A stretch of DNA of 64,000 nt from Sambucus nigra (lineage: Eukaryota > Streptophyta > Magnoliopsida > Dipsacales > Adoxaceae): positions 128,190,268-128,254,267 of the forward strand of contig OX422220.1 of assembly GCA_949130495.1 (NCBI GenBank). Reading direction: 5' to 3'. Positions 11,132-22,400 of the stretch are shown here, piece by piece; positions within the stretch are counted from its first letter, which is position 1; each line of letters begins with the position of its first letter. A program made the position numbers and the translations under genes. The notes under the pieces were generated by a model, which did no database searches, was not told the origin of the DNA, and saw only the letters and a list, made by a program, of their open reading frames with translations.

Positions 11132-12761
11132 ACAGTTGGGGCAATCCCTCAGTTGGCAAGCCCTATTAATCTCAGAGAGGGCACGGTAGAGAGTTCAAGA
11201 GGAGAGGTTCCAAAATGGTTTGCCTAAAAGTCTCTCAGAAATTCGTCTGGGTAAAATATCATATGGCTGCAGTAGTACCTAAAAAGTAGAGTCCGCAGTT
11301 AGGCATCATAACCAGTATGGTTCGAAAAAGACTTTAAGAAGTCGCGACAAGAATAGTTATATAAATAGTAAATATAAGTGATCGACAAGACTGGCCAAAT
11401 GTGAAGTGGAAGTTTGAGCCCCAAGAGATAATTATTTTTGTGGCATATTGGTTTGGTGGGAATTATTTCCCTATTGTAGTCGCTAATGGGATAAAACATT
11501 GTTGACCCTATTCATTGAACCTAATGGATTACCCTCTGACCCTACCAATCGTAACTATCTCCTATATCAGCAAGGGAGCTTATAGTGCCGCGATAGCTTA
11601 CTAAAATGAGGGATTATAGTTGACTGGCCGCAGCCATCACCAAAATTAATAAAGATATATTCTACCATGTCGCGGACTCTTGCTCAAATAGTATTGTCTA
11701 AATATTTGATTCGATTAAAGATCGAAGACCCAGAATGTGAAGTGTGTGCTCAAAGAACATCAAAGAACAGTTCGATTTCAATATAATTCTACGCAAACAT
11801 AGTTTATATGATCACAACTGGTCGATTTCGTATTATGGAGGTCGATTCAGGGAATTCTAGTAACAAATAAAATTATTTATCAGGGATGTATATTTGATTC
11901 CCGAAAATTTGAAGATTGTTCAAAATGCAAGTGTGGGGATTCATAGCCCTAAAAGACAACTACTGCCGCTACAGATTGATTGGATATGTTCAATAAAATC
12001 GTGGCTACTCACTATGCGTTAAAGAGGCACGAAGGATAAATCTAAGAACCCAAGGGGCCACGGCCATCACCCACTATATGCCGCGGCCAAGGCCCAAAAC
12101 GGAATATTCAAAGAACTAGATTACTAATATTATATCATGCCGAGGCCTCTCTCTCAAACAGTTAAGTATCTAATGTTTAGTCACTTTAAGATCGAATACA
12201 CAGAATACGAAGAGATAATTTAAGAACAACAAGAACAGTTATATGATTGTATAGGATTCGACACGAATACGAAGATGGATTTTGAAGATCAGGGGTTCAG
12301 TTCAGCATATAAAAATGGACTTAAACAATTATAACAATTATTTTATCGTTCATGTGTGATGGAAGATTATTCAATTGAAACCCTAAATCCCTATCAAGCA
12401 ATCCAAAAAAATACAAGTGTTGAAGATCTGAAGGGAAGAATTCATATGTTCATGTACTTAAAGAAGAATTACGAACTACAAAAGGCTATTAAAAAGGACG
12501 TTGTTGAAAAAATACCTGGAAACAGAGAAGATGGCAATGCACTGCCACACACAGCCTTAGAAGGTCGCCAAAAAATGCAAGAAAAAGTAAGAACAGAATT
12601 CACTCACGGTTTCCTCTCAAATTTTTGCAAACGTAATGCAGTCCACGACCTGAACAATTTATATAAGAAAGTGTGAAAGACGAATCGTCGCCTTGGACAT
12701 ACCGCGGAACCAAAGAAGACTTAACTGAGCCGCAGCCCCAATCAAATTCTCTTGGCACTAC
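11132..12761. other. Spacer between antisense gene and 3' LTR of Tat-A
   Basis: No protein family recognised. This interval would contain the promoter of the antisense gene; an AT-rich TATATAA-like stretch at about 11355-11370 is a weak candidate on the minus strand. A 106-codon plus-strand frame at 12356-12676 has no recognised motif and I do not call it a gene. CCGCGG hexamers occur here and in the antisense gene far more often than in the rest of the window. Confidence 0.5.
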
Positions 12762-12904
12762 AACTTGGGGGCTTATTTATTGTAAAAATATAGTACCCTA
12801 CCATGGATGGGATACTCGACTGCATATATTTTCATGCCATGGATTACCTTAACATAGGGTGTGACCATACTAAACTTAGGGTCCGTCCCTACCGAATGCA
12901 AGGG

Positions 12905-12990
12905 AGCAGCCCTCCTCATCCTAGGGCGCAACCCTTCTCATCCTAGGGCACGACCCTCCTCATTAGAAGGCACAACTCTCCTCATCCTAG
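12905..12990 (+). repeat. Short minisatellite inside the Tat-A LTR
   Basis: About four copies of a 22-23 bp unit containing CTCATCCTAGGGC (copies start near 12914, 12937, 12959 and 12981; the third is diverged). It lies in the part of the LTR upstream of the TATA box. Confidence 0.7.
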
Positions 12991-13160
12991 GGCGCGGTCC
13001 CATCAACATGTCGTGGAACCATCCAGTACAGTGCGACATCTTTGTCTCTAGGTTTGCAGGATGTGACACTCACGTTGTTTGCCTTACAGGCCTCATCCCT
13101 CTCCATTACAACTCCAGACTATATGTATGCGACATGCCCATTACACGTGAGCATATCTCC

Positions 13161-13168
13161 TATAAATA
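13161..13168 (+). promoter_or_regulatory. TATA box of the Tat-A LTR promoter
   Basis: TATAAATA inside the LTR about 380 bp from its start, the usual place for the U3 promoter of a plant LTR retrotransposon. Confidence 0.55.
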
Positions 13169-13566
13169 CAGGACTACACCTCAAAAATAGGGGGATACTG
13201 GATCGATTCCACACACACTCCGGGCAGGTTTTACAGTACTGATTCTCTCTACACAACCTCAGTGTACAACTTGGGTACTACTCATCCACATTGCAGCCAC
13301 CTCTCCGGCACACCGGAATCTTCAATCTTCATGTACTCTCCTTTATTCTCATACTTGTACGCCTATTTAGGCATGATTATATTATATAATACTATGCATA
13401 TAATGAGAACGGAGTAACACATTGGACGTAGGCCTATTTAAGGGATTGAACCACTCTATATCTTGTTTTCTCTCTATTTATTTTCTTGATTATTCATTAT
13501 ATATTTTTACACTTGACTTGTTGATACGGGAGCGACTAGTGGATGATTTCTCGTATCATCAAAGAC

Positions 13567-16274
13567 CTATTCCAAACCTACCTCAATTGAATCAGTCTGA
13601 GGGACTATAATTAGAGGCAACTCCACCACAACTAAAGGAGTTGAAACAACATAAGGCTCAATAACTGAACTTATAGTCACCATTGGCTCTTTGGTCAAAG
13701 GTATTATTTGAGCTATAGCAGTAAAATGCTTAGGAGGAGACCTCTTGGAGTATTTAAGCCCAATCATTAGAGAACGAGGCCCTAAACAAGATGCGATGAA
13801 AGTTTCTTCAATAACTAGACTTAATTATACTATGGAGGGTGGGCTATCGTCAATATCTATAATGATCCTCGAAGATAAATGAGCATCCTATAAAATAATA
13901 ACTAATAAAATTTTATAAATCATACTTAGTCTTTTAAGGTAATAAGTTCAACACTTAAAATACTTACCAATTGGGATGGCAAAAATGGATCAGGAATGAC
14001 ATCATGCTTGGAAATAACTTCCACAACATCATCTAGTTTATCATCTAAAGGATGCTCAGATTAGCCTTAGGAAGAAGGAGTTGGAGATATTATTAATTGT
14101 TACTAACTTTATCTCTTCCACAAATATTTCTTTTGTTGAGGAGGAACATTAATTAAGGGACCTTCCTCCGTTGGAACTTTCGGAGCAACTTGTTCGGGAT
14201 AAACTCGAGTAATAGTGAAATTGTCGTTTAGGTGACATCCTTCTAAATCAGCTAAAATGTCATCCACACTAACTGGAGTGGGATTCATCTTAAGACAAAA
14301 TATCACCTACCATTACGTGCACCTCTTGAACAAGATCTAGATTTGGGGGAGCATTATCCTCTAAGGGTATCCCAACCACTTCATAAGAACCTCCAGTTAC
14401 CTTGGATTCCTTGGTAGATTTAGATTTTATGATACTTGTAACCGTTTCAGCTTTTCTTTTTGCACAGCGCCCCTTTCCAGGCTTTCTTCCCTTTATTTTC
14501 CACTTCAAAAATCACACTAACTGGGGGCAAAGGGGGAAGCTCAGCAGGTAGCTCAAGGTTGGCGATGCACAGTTCAAACTCCAAGTAAGCAATTGATTCA
14601 TTCTTGAGACCAAAATCATTAGGTTTAAAACATTCCATAATAGTATATATTGGTTGGGTCCTTACAGAAGCTTTAAATTATTTGAGATGAAATGGCTAAA
14701 AATGTCAAAGTCATATCATCGAAACATCACCTTCCTTTTGCCTAGAAGTAAAAACCATCATGTCATTAAACTTTGCACACAAATAAAACATATTTCGACA
14801 TGTGCTGTAAAGGTAGGAAGTAGAGAAGGAATCGACTCTGCTATTTCAAAAAATTAAAAGAAGAACTTCCTAGTCAAAGCCAAATTATCTTCTATAATGA
14901 TGTGACTCTTTCTCCCACTTAATGAATGAAAGAACATGGATGGTGTAAGTAAAATAACCACAACCAATAAAGGATTATCACTTACAAATTATTTAGATGG
15001 GATTGAACGGATTGTATCAAATTTATGCTTAAAGAATAACCATGTTTTGGTGTGAATCTCCTTGGCATAACGTTTGTCAATAAAGTCACTATGGACATCT
15101 AGCAAGGGCAGAAAATCCTTTTTTCCCTGCTTGAAATTCCATCACAGTAGTCTAGGGCCTATGACTGGTAATTTATTCATTTCGAGTTCCACTAGAGAAA
15201 CCTTTGGGAACTTATTTTAAAGGAACCCTATTAGGAGAATGGTGTTTCCATGATTAGAAACATTATATTTTTAAAAATAATGACCCATGTCAAAATTGGT
15301 TATGTCCAACCAAGTTTAAAAAGAGCCCAATGTTATAGCAGTACGAGGAATGCTAACTCCATGAGCGAATCTAATTGAAAAATTGACCAAATAGCTGCAT
15401 GGTTGATACTTAGGCTTACGAGGAAGGAAGAAATGCGATAGCATGTATAAAATATATGTAGCTAATTTAGAGGGGTGATATTAGACAGGACCAAACGGTA
15501 CATATGGTACCATTCCCTTCACCTTCCGCTCATTTGTCAACTTTAGTAGAACCATATAACAATAGTTGATAAATTTAGTGAAAGTCCCTTGGAGGAATCA
15601 CCTATGCACTCATGAAAATGTTTGTCTAGATTCGTTCGATCTCCAGCTTTCTCACCGTCTAGAGGTTAATCATTGTATGGAAGGTCACAACATGACTCTA
15701 TCTCCATTAGCTCACAAACATCTTCCAAATTGATTATGAATTTGACTGAAGTTCCCATGATTGTGTAGGATAAATAGATTCACCTAGAATCACCAGGTAG
15801 AGAACATAGTTATTTTTAAAACGGTTAAAATCACCAAACCAATAAGCAACATTTGAGCGGCCCACTTTAAGAAGAGAATCCTCATACTTATTGTAAGTGT
15901 AAGTTTTACAAGTAATGGATCCTTCAAGTGAACCACCTGGTGCTTCAAACTCAATGTTTGAATAGGGAAAATATCCCATATCCAAACGAAACCTCAAAAT
16001 ACTATAAGTGGGTAGATTAACCCCCTAAAACTAATTATATGGTTCATTACCCATAATCAAAGGTTATCTAACCCTTTCAAATTCACAGAAATAGCCCTAC
16101 CTTATTTTTAAAACTTATCACCCTATCTAAAAAGAGGAGCACAACAATGTGGGTTGAAAATAACCTTCCTCTTTTATAGATTATATGACGGAGTAAATGA
16201 AAAGATTTCAAAGAGAGGAATTTTTTTATAGGATTTCTAAATGGCCATCCCTTCATTTTCTTTTGACAGTTCAT
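13567..16274 (-). pseudogene. Antisense accessory gene of Tat-E, plant mobile domain (PMD)-like
   Basis: On the minus strand the middle part (15600-15240) reads as a decayed plant mobile domain: a KLATYILYMLSHFFLPRK block followed about 20 residues on by FAHGVSIPRTAITLGSF, the spacing seen in PMD proteins (Pfam PF10536, family knowledge). A further block around 15997-15734 contains FEAPGGSLEGSITCKTYTY. The C-terminal part (14640-13567) is Pro, Val and Lys rich. A clean intron lies at 13888-13967 (GTAAGTATTT to TTTTATAG), with the frame kept from ...PDPFLPSQL into DAHLSSRIIIDIDD. Several stops interrupt the frames. PMD proteins occur as free host genes and as passengers of Tat elements and MULEs; here the position suggests passenger. 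Function unknown. Confidence 0.6.
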
Positions 16275-16964
16275 TAAAACAAGTGACCATTATAATTTTG
16301 GGTTCAAAATGATGGTTACATAAACTGATGTCTTAGGTATCATGTTGAGGCTACACATGGAAATTGGTGACATCAATTTCAGAATTAATGGTCTTGGAAT
16401 TTAAAAATAAGACATACCAACCATTAGTTTTGCACATGTGATGCACAAGTAGGAAGAAGTGGACACATGTACAAAAAGTTTTATTTGGTTTGAGTTACTT
16501 CGGCAACAAGTTCTTCAATTTGAGTTTCATCTCATAAAGTTCCTAGATTTAGGATTCAAAATAGAGAGGTTGTGAATAATGAACAAGTAATACTGGAGAC
16601 GATTTTACTTACCTAGCCAAAAAATTTCAAAGTCATAAAAAATTATTTGAACGAGGTTTTTGTACCGAAACTTCTTATTTTAACAACTTTCTATACGAGG
16701 AGAAAATGTAGGAAGGGCTTATTTATAGAACTCCTTGCTCAGAGATAAATTACTTTAAAAAGGACAAAAAGAATTTCATTTGATGTTAAATAGAAGAGGT
16801 TAATCAGAACACTTGAAAGATTAATTATTCCATTGAGAAAAGGCTCGACGCAAAATGAAGAAGCTCAAGATCAAGGTTATCGAAGAAACTACTCCTACGA
16901 ATACAAAGACCAAAAGAAATCCACATGATCAAGAACACTGTGACATAGCTCAACTAAGGGATAA
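16275..16964. other. Spacer with antisense TATA box
   Basis: No coding match. On the minus strand CTATAAATAAG (plus 16718-16728) lies about 440-730 bp upstream of the antisense coding region and is a reasonable promoter candidate for it. The rest is AT-rich without recognised features. Confidence 0.4.
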
Positions 16965-17273
16965 TGTTACAAGAAACAACACGCTCGCCTGATCAATCAT
17001 CCTCATAACCTATTAAATTTCGCTGAAGTGAAAAGCATTATCTAACATAAAGGAATATTCCATTTACACATGATCCCATGTCGACATAATTTATATAATT
17101 TATTGAGTAGTGAAATCAATACACTTTATTAGAATGATACTTCTATCCATGTTTTGAGATAACTTTATTCCACGCTTAACTACTTCGTCCCCCATTACAT
17201 GGCTGGTGGTAGTTTACTAGAAGAAGCATCCAAAATGATGTAAAGGGGTTCAAGGATCCACAAAATGGAGACA

Positions 17274-17323
<50 letters not shown>

Positions 17324-17739
17324 ATGTGTGTTGGTTACTTCTTTACATTGAAAAAGAGGATAAGACTAAAGTCAGACAGGAGAGATAGCAATGCTCAAAC
17401 AAAAAAGATTCACAGAGATAAGAAAGATTTTGAAATAGGCTTAAAAAAATTGAAGAGGATCTAAGACAACTTTAAACACTATAAATACTTCGAGAGGTGA
17501 AGTTTGATTGAGATTTGAATGTTTATAAACATTTATTTCCATTCTAATTGAAATAAACTCTAGTTCCTATGGACATAGCCCAAGTTAGGTGAACCACATT
17601 ATTTAATGTGTTCCTTGCAGTTGATTTCCTCTCCTAAGAATATATTCCCATCATTATTTAGTTTGTTTATCATCACTCTTGAAAAGTATATTTTCACATT
17701 ACCATCAATAAGGATTACGCCTCAGTTTTATTATTAACA
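16965..17739 (+). repeat. Candidate 3' LTR of Tat-E
   Basis: Begins TGTTACAAG after a purine stretch (AACTAAGGGATAA) and ends TTATTAACA, giving a 5-bp inverted end pair TGTTA/TAACA. A TATA-like CTATAAATAC near 17481 and a diverged version of the GGAC(G/A)TAG and GAACCAC motif pair near 17570-17610 are in the expected order. Only one copy is in the window, so the borders are inferred. Confidence 0.45.
17274..17322 (+). repeat. (AT)n/(GT)n microsatellite
   Basis: A short run of AT followed by about 19 GT dinucleotides, inside the candidate LTR. Confidence 0.95.
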
Positions 17740-17830
17740 CCTAGGTGACAAGACAAATCACATCTTCTTCTTACATCCAAATAACAAGCATTCTCTTATA
17801 AATACATAAATATAACTCATTTTTTATAGA

Positions 17831-17904
17831 CCTCACTAGAGGAGAAAATAATGTTTTAATAATTATCAATATAAAACAACAATTTCTAATTTCCTCTAGT
17901 GAGG
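17831..17904. repeat. Inverted repeat, 13-bp perfect arms
   Basis: CCTCACTAGAGGA at 17831-17843 and its reverse complement at 17892-17904, separated by 48 AT-rich bases. It could be a tiny MITE-like relic or a chance hairpin; no target-site duplication is evident. Confidence 0.6.
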
Positions 17905-18399
17905 ACTACTTAAATAACATATAAATACGTGTAGAGACATTGATAGCACATACGCCAAATAATTTGATTAATTGAGTACTATTTCAACTTTTTTTCCAAT
18001 GGAAAAAATATTCATTTCATTTAATGCAATACATTATGATTTTTTTAGCATTCCACAATAAAAATTCAATATTAATTATTTACTAATAAGTGTATTAACA
18101 AAGACGTGTATTTTCGCAATGAGAATCCTCACTACGAAATCACATCATGAAGTGACAATGAGAACTGTTACTACGAAAATATAGGGAAGTTTCTATGTGA
18201 AATCATTACATATAAACAAGCTCTTGAACTACCGTCAATTTGTATATTCTTCATAACTAATTTTAACACAATCATGATATACTTATAGATATATTTTATC
18301 TTTGAAAATTACATAAGAAATGGAACACATGTTTGATTCTGGTGATGAATTATCTCAAAAGCTATTGAAAAGTTCTTGTCATTATACAAAATACTGAAG

Positions 18400-20620
18400 A
18401 AGGCCTTCGAGTGAACTTCTGAGGCCGAAGAAAATTTTATAACCTTAAAAGGTGCCTCGGGACCTACCTTTGGTCTTCTAGACCATCACTCGAGAAGATT
18501 TGTACTTCTAACTTGATACGTTTCCAACCATTATTGGTTCAACCCTAATTTAAGAAGAGTTTAGGGTCTAATACCTTGTTTACTATGTCAGTCGAGCTTT
18601 ATAAGGGGATACAAACAAATATCCAAGGATGGAAAAATTGGCCATATTTCGCATCACCTCATCCATGTGTCTGAGACCTTACCTTCAATCCCACACCATT
18701 GTGGTCATGATCGATCATCCCCTCCGATAGATTCTCCACAAGCCTAATACGTCAGGAAGTCTTATCAAGTGGTTTGTAGATTTAGGATAGTTTGATTTCA
18801 AGGATTAGCCTTGAAGTGTTGTTAAATGTTAAGCCTTAGATGACTTTATTATAGAGTTTAACAACTTGAAATAGGTGGAGGAAGAGGTCAAGGGTCCTGA
18901 GGAAGAAATGGCCAGGGCAAAGGAACCTAAGTTGCCACAGTTCCAGGACATAGACATTAGGTCTCCAACACGAGTCTTGCATATGGATGGATATTCCAAT
19001 GGCTCAAGTAGTAGAGCTATAATTCACTTCATAATCCCATAAGTTGGTATTATCTCTCTTGATCTTTATTTCAAGTTTAAAGCCTCTAATAAAAAGGTAG
19101 AGTATGAAGGCTTGGGCCTGGCTATCCATTTAAAGGAAGAATGGGTAGAGGCCATTAGTGACTCTTAGATAGTAGTCTGCCAAGTCACTAAGGTATACGA
19201 GGCCAAAAATGATAAGATGGTACTTAGAAATTATAAATCATATTATCAAGAAAATCCCTAGATTTTCCATCAAAATGGTCCTCTGAACAAAAAACATAGA
19301 GGCTGACCATCTTGCACGAGTAGTCTCCTCAGTTGAGGTAGATCCGAAAGTCCTAATAATTACTCTGGACTACACAAGAATCACCCAAATTTATATCAAC
19401 ACTCTAGTGGTCTACTAGAGCTCAGAATGGACCACTCCCATCAAAACCTACCTCAAAGATGAAATCCTGCCTAAGGGCAAGCTTTAGTCCCTTTAGATGA
19501 AGTCCTTAGCCTCTAAATACTACATGGAGAATGGGATATTATTTAAAAATGGGTATTGTTCAGTGCTTCAACAATTTCTTAGCATGTCAGAGGCCAGTTA
19601 TGGCATCAAAGACCTCCACGAAGATGTTTGTGGTGCCCATATAGGCCCAAAGACCTTAGTCTAAATGGTCTTGAGGTAAGGGTACTTCTGGACGACATTA
19701 GGGAAGAATGATAAGGACCTACTCTAGTGTTGTGACAAGGGTGAGAGGTTATCCTTTATTCTAAAGAACCCAATAGAGAAGATGTCTCCGATACTAAGTC
19801 CACGACCCTTGCTCAAGGGGTGTGAATTTGGTAGGTCTCCTTCCCCGAGTAAAGGCCAAAATAAATAATGTATTACAGCCATTGATTATTTTGTGAAGTG
19901 GATTAAGGCTGAAACCTTATCCACCATCACAAAGAAGAAAAACACCAACTTCATGTGAAAGAACATCATTTGGAGGTTTGACTTTACATCATCCTTAACA
20001 TTGGCAAACAGTTTGACAACCCAGCCTTTAAGGAATTATGCTCAGACTATGGCATTAACAACCACTAATGGTCTCTAGGACACCCTTATAATAATGAATA
20101 AGTTGAAATAACCAACAAAACCATCTTTAACAACTTGATGAATAGTTTAAGATGGACAATGGGATATGGGTTGAGGAGTTGGTGATCATACTATGGGCCT
20201 ACAAGACCACAGTCGAAAGTTCGCACCAAGGCAGTGATTCTAACAGAGGTTGAAGTACCTATATAAAGGTTAGGTTAGTTAAAAATAGAGGCAAATGATA
20301 AAGGTCTCATGAGCTCTATGGATGAATTAAAGGAAAGGATATAAGTTACACTGATTCATTTGGATGCATACAAGTAGAGGAGTGCATCATAATTCAATTA
20401 AAAGGTTTGCCATTGAGAATTCAAGGTGGGGGACTTGTTCTTATAATAGGTCACCCTTTAAACCATAAATTCGAATGACTAAAAGTTGGACCTTGAATGG
20501 TTAGGCCCCTATGTAATGGTCAGGATGGTAAGGCTGAGGTGCTATTACCTCAAAGACATGGAAGGATCCAAACTTCCGCTCGAATGGAATATAGAGAACC
20601 TAAAAAAATACCATCAATAA
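18400..20620 (+). pseudogene. pol: Decayed Tat pol: RNase H, second RNase H, integrase
   Basis: Frames shift repeatedly but the domain order is clear. The end of the first RNase H is visible (YYVSRAL near 18579, then MEKLAIF and the LRPYLQSHTIVVMIDHPLR block near 18630-18730). A second, Tat-specific RNase H starts near 18978 (LHMDGYSN, later FKASNKKVEYEGL). The integrase core is recognisable from AIDYFVKWIKAETL near 19880, and the C-terminal end from GPYVMVRMVRLRCYYLKDM to ENLKKYHQ with a natural-looking stop at 20618-20620. Dual RNase H is a hallmark of the Tat lineage. Many stops and frameshifts; no gag or protease found nearby. Confidence 0.8.
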
Positions 20621-21814
20621 TTAATTTTTTTACTTGAACAAAATGAAAAGAACTCTTTTTACTACCTCCGATGTCTCAATACAATGCCTAAATATGAGTT
20701 GGAAGGACTAAAGCCTTAGCTTTTTCTCTAAACGCATGACAAAGGTCCACGATACCTCTAACCATAGATCATGGAGTTAAAAGTCTTCAATACTTAAATC
20801 CTAAAGCCCTAAGGTCTTAAACAATCCATTAAGAGTTACAAGACATTAATCATTGGCTCAATTTAAAAATAAAAGTTCCAAGGACCCAAAAAATACGAAA
20901 GGAATTACCAAGGCTTTCAGCCTTAATTTCACTAAAACTGACTAAGGTTTTATGACCTATAACAATCAACATAAAATGACCCTCTTTGCACCAAAGAATG
21001 TTTTTAAGAACACACAATTGCTCAAAAATGCAAAAACTTAAGCAAATTTGTTTCCTTAACCCCATTTTCCAAAAAAGATTAATATTTACATAAAATCTGA
21101 CACATAAAATTTGTTTCCTTAACCCCATTGGTCCTCCATATTAACTTTTTTATAGTATCAGACTAATATAACTTACCCGTTAGATTTGACACATATACAA
21201 GCCATAAGAATACCAAGAGGGTACCAACAATCACTACACCAAGCTGTTGATTCCATCCATAAATGACTTTCACTATACACTAATAACCTACAGCTAGTTT
21301 ATTAATTTCAATGATCCAATAATGAATCTCTCGATAAGTTAAATTAATATATAAATAGTGCATATGTCTATCAATTATAACAAGATTAAGAGCCCAAGTA
21401 AATTGAATAATCATGAGGTGTACATTGTTATATTATAACCTACAATGACCTGAAGTAAATCATGTTGAATACACACAATGTTTACAATTGCAGTAAGTTA
21501 AAACTATACCATTCATGTAATTAAGACAAAACTACTAAAACGTTTTTCCACAAAACAATTGATGGTGTGTTTATTTCTATATAAGACAATGATCAAGAGA
21601 CTTATAATCCACAAGAATTGGTGATCTGATAGAACCTTTGTGTGCAAACCATAATTACACACCAAATTACCTACTAAGTTGAATAAAAGTCATGTATCAT
21701 ATATATAGTAATGCAGACATTATGCTCATTCGTGATTTTCATTAAACTAAAAACTGATCTTATTAAATAATAAATTAATAACTAAAACTATTACAAAATG
21801 AATGGTTTTAGTTT
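20621..21814. other. No gene recognised; direct repeat pair
   Basis: AT-rich sequence following the integrase. The only structure I see is a 23-bp direct repeat (AAATTTGTTTCCTTAACCCC plus ATT) at 21044-21066 and 21107-21129. It may be the diverged post-integrase region of the Tat element, but no antisense gene or LTR could be supported. Confidence 0.5.
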
Positions 21815-22400
21815 ACTTCCCTAACAATCTCAAATCCAGTCTTCATTGGCAAACTCTTCATGAAAGTGACTACTAAGTTATTTTCTAATCCAATCTTGAT
21901 AACTTTGAGGTCACCTAACTAAAAAAATATCATTTGAGATGATACTATTGCTCTATGAATTTTCCACTCTTATAGATCTTGGTTTCCTTTGAGTTAGATA
22001 TCCCACTACTATTAAAGAAATAAAATGTCATAGGCTATTTCACCCAAGGTACCACTCTTAATTCCATTAGGAATGTCTTAGGCTATAGAACTTATTCGAT
22101 CACCTGAGAGGCTACCACATATTCATATTTAATGGTGGAATCATAAAAACATGATTATTTGATACTCATCCTCCTAGTATCTTCACCTCCCATAGTAAAC
22201 ACACATCTTGAGGTAGAATTCCTAGAATCCTTATCAAACTTAAAATTTGGGTTGGTGTACCCAATGGGTACTAGACTTTCTACCTAGTAAACTAGCGTAC
22301 AATTTCATATCCTATCATGTACTTAAGTATATGATTTACTTCATCCTAGTGTTCTTTCCTAAGGTTAGACTAATATCTACTCACCATACCAACAATAAAG
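21815..22400 (-). pseudogene. pol: Ty1/copia RNase H relic
   Basis: Minus-strand reading from about 22400 down to 21815 shows the Ty1/copia RNase H pattern: GYTNPNFKFDKDSRNSTSR, then DSTIKYEYVVASQVIE, an EL.VVPWVK block, FFNSSGISNSKE and a short C-terminal TFMKSLPMKTGFE segment corresponding to the family's end. Several stops interrupt it. No LTRs, integrase or gag could be placed, so this is an isolated fragment, opposite in strand to its Tat neighbours. Confidence 0.72.

Larger units (their letters stand above)
9002..13511 (+). mobile_element. Tat-lineage Ty3/gypsy element, 3' part only (Tat-A)
   Basis: Contains the 3' modules of a Tat element on the plus strand: an antisense accessory gene, a spacer, a polypurine tract and a 3' LTR. 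The upstream gag-pol and 5' LTR would lie left of the chromovirus insertion, outside the window. Assignment to Tat rests on three things: antisense extra ORFs with a Transposase_28-like domain are known from this lineage; the polypurine tract AACTTGGGGG has the Tat style; and the LTR carries the GGACGTAGGC and GAACCAC motifs shared with the other Tat-like LTRs here. Confidence 0.7.
12781..13511 (+). repeat. 3' LTR of Tat-A
   Basis: 731 bp, starting TGTAAAAATATA and ending in its exact reverse complement TATATTTTTACA, a 12-bp perfect terminal inverted repeat. The polypurine tract AACTTGGGGG is at 12762-12771. A TATA box (TATAAATA) lies at 13161-13168, followed further down by TTGGACGTAGGC and GAACCAC, a motif pair seen near the end of other Tat-type LTRs in this window. 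Right flank begins CTTGA (predicted target-site duplication; its partner is outside the window). Confidence 0.78.
13512..17739 (+). mobile_element. Tat-like element 3' part (Tat-E), host of Tat-A
   Basis: Same module order as Tat-A: an antisense accessory gene (16274-13567), a spacer with an antisense TATA box, then a candidate 3' LTR. Tat-A appears to have inserted within or just after the antisense gene's 3' end. Without the left part the lineage call is an inference from module order and from the plant-mobile-domain-like gene. Confidence 0.5.

Noticed and set aside
12356..12676. 106-codon plus-strand frame in the Tat-A spacer
   Set aside because: No recognised domain, no relatives visible in the window, and it lies where only the antisense promoter region is expected. 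Possible but unsupported.
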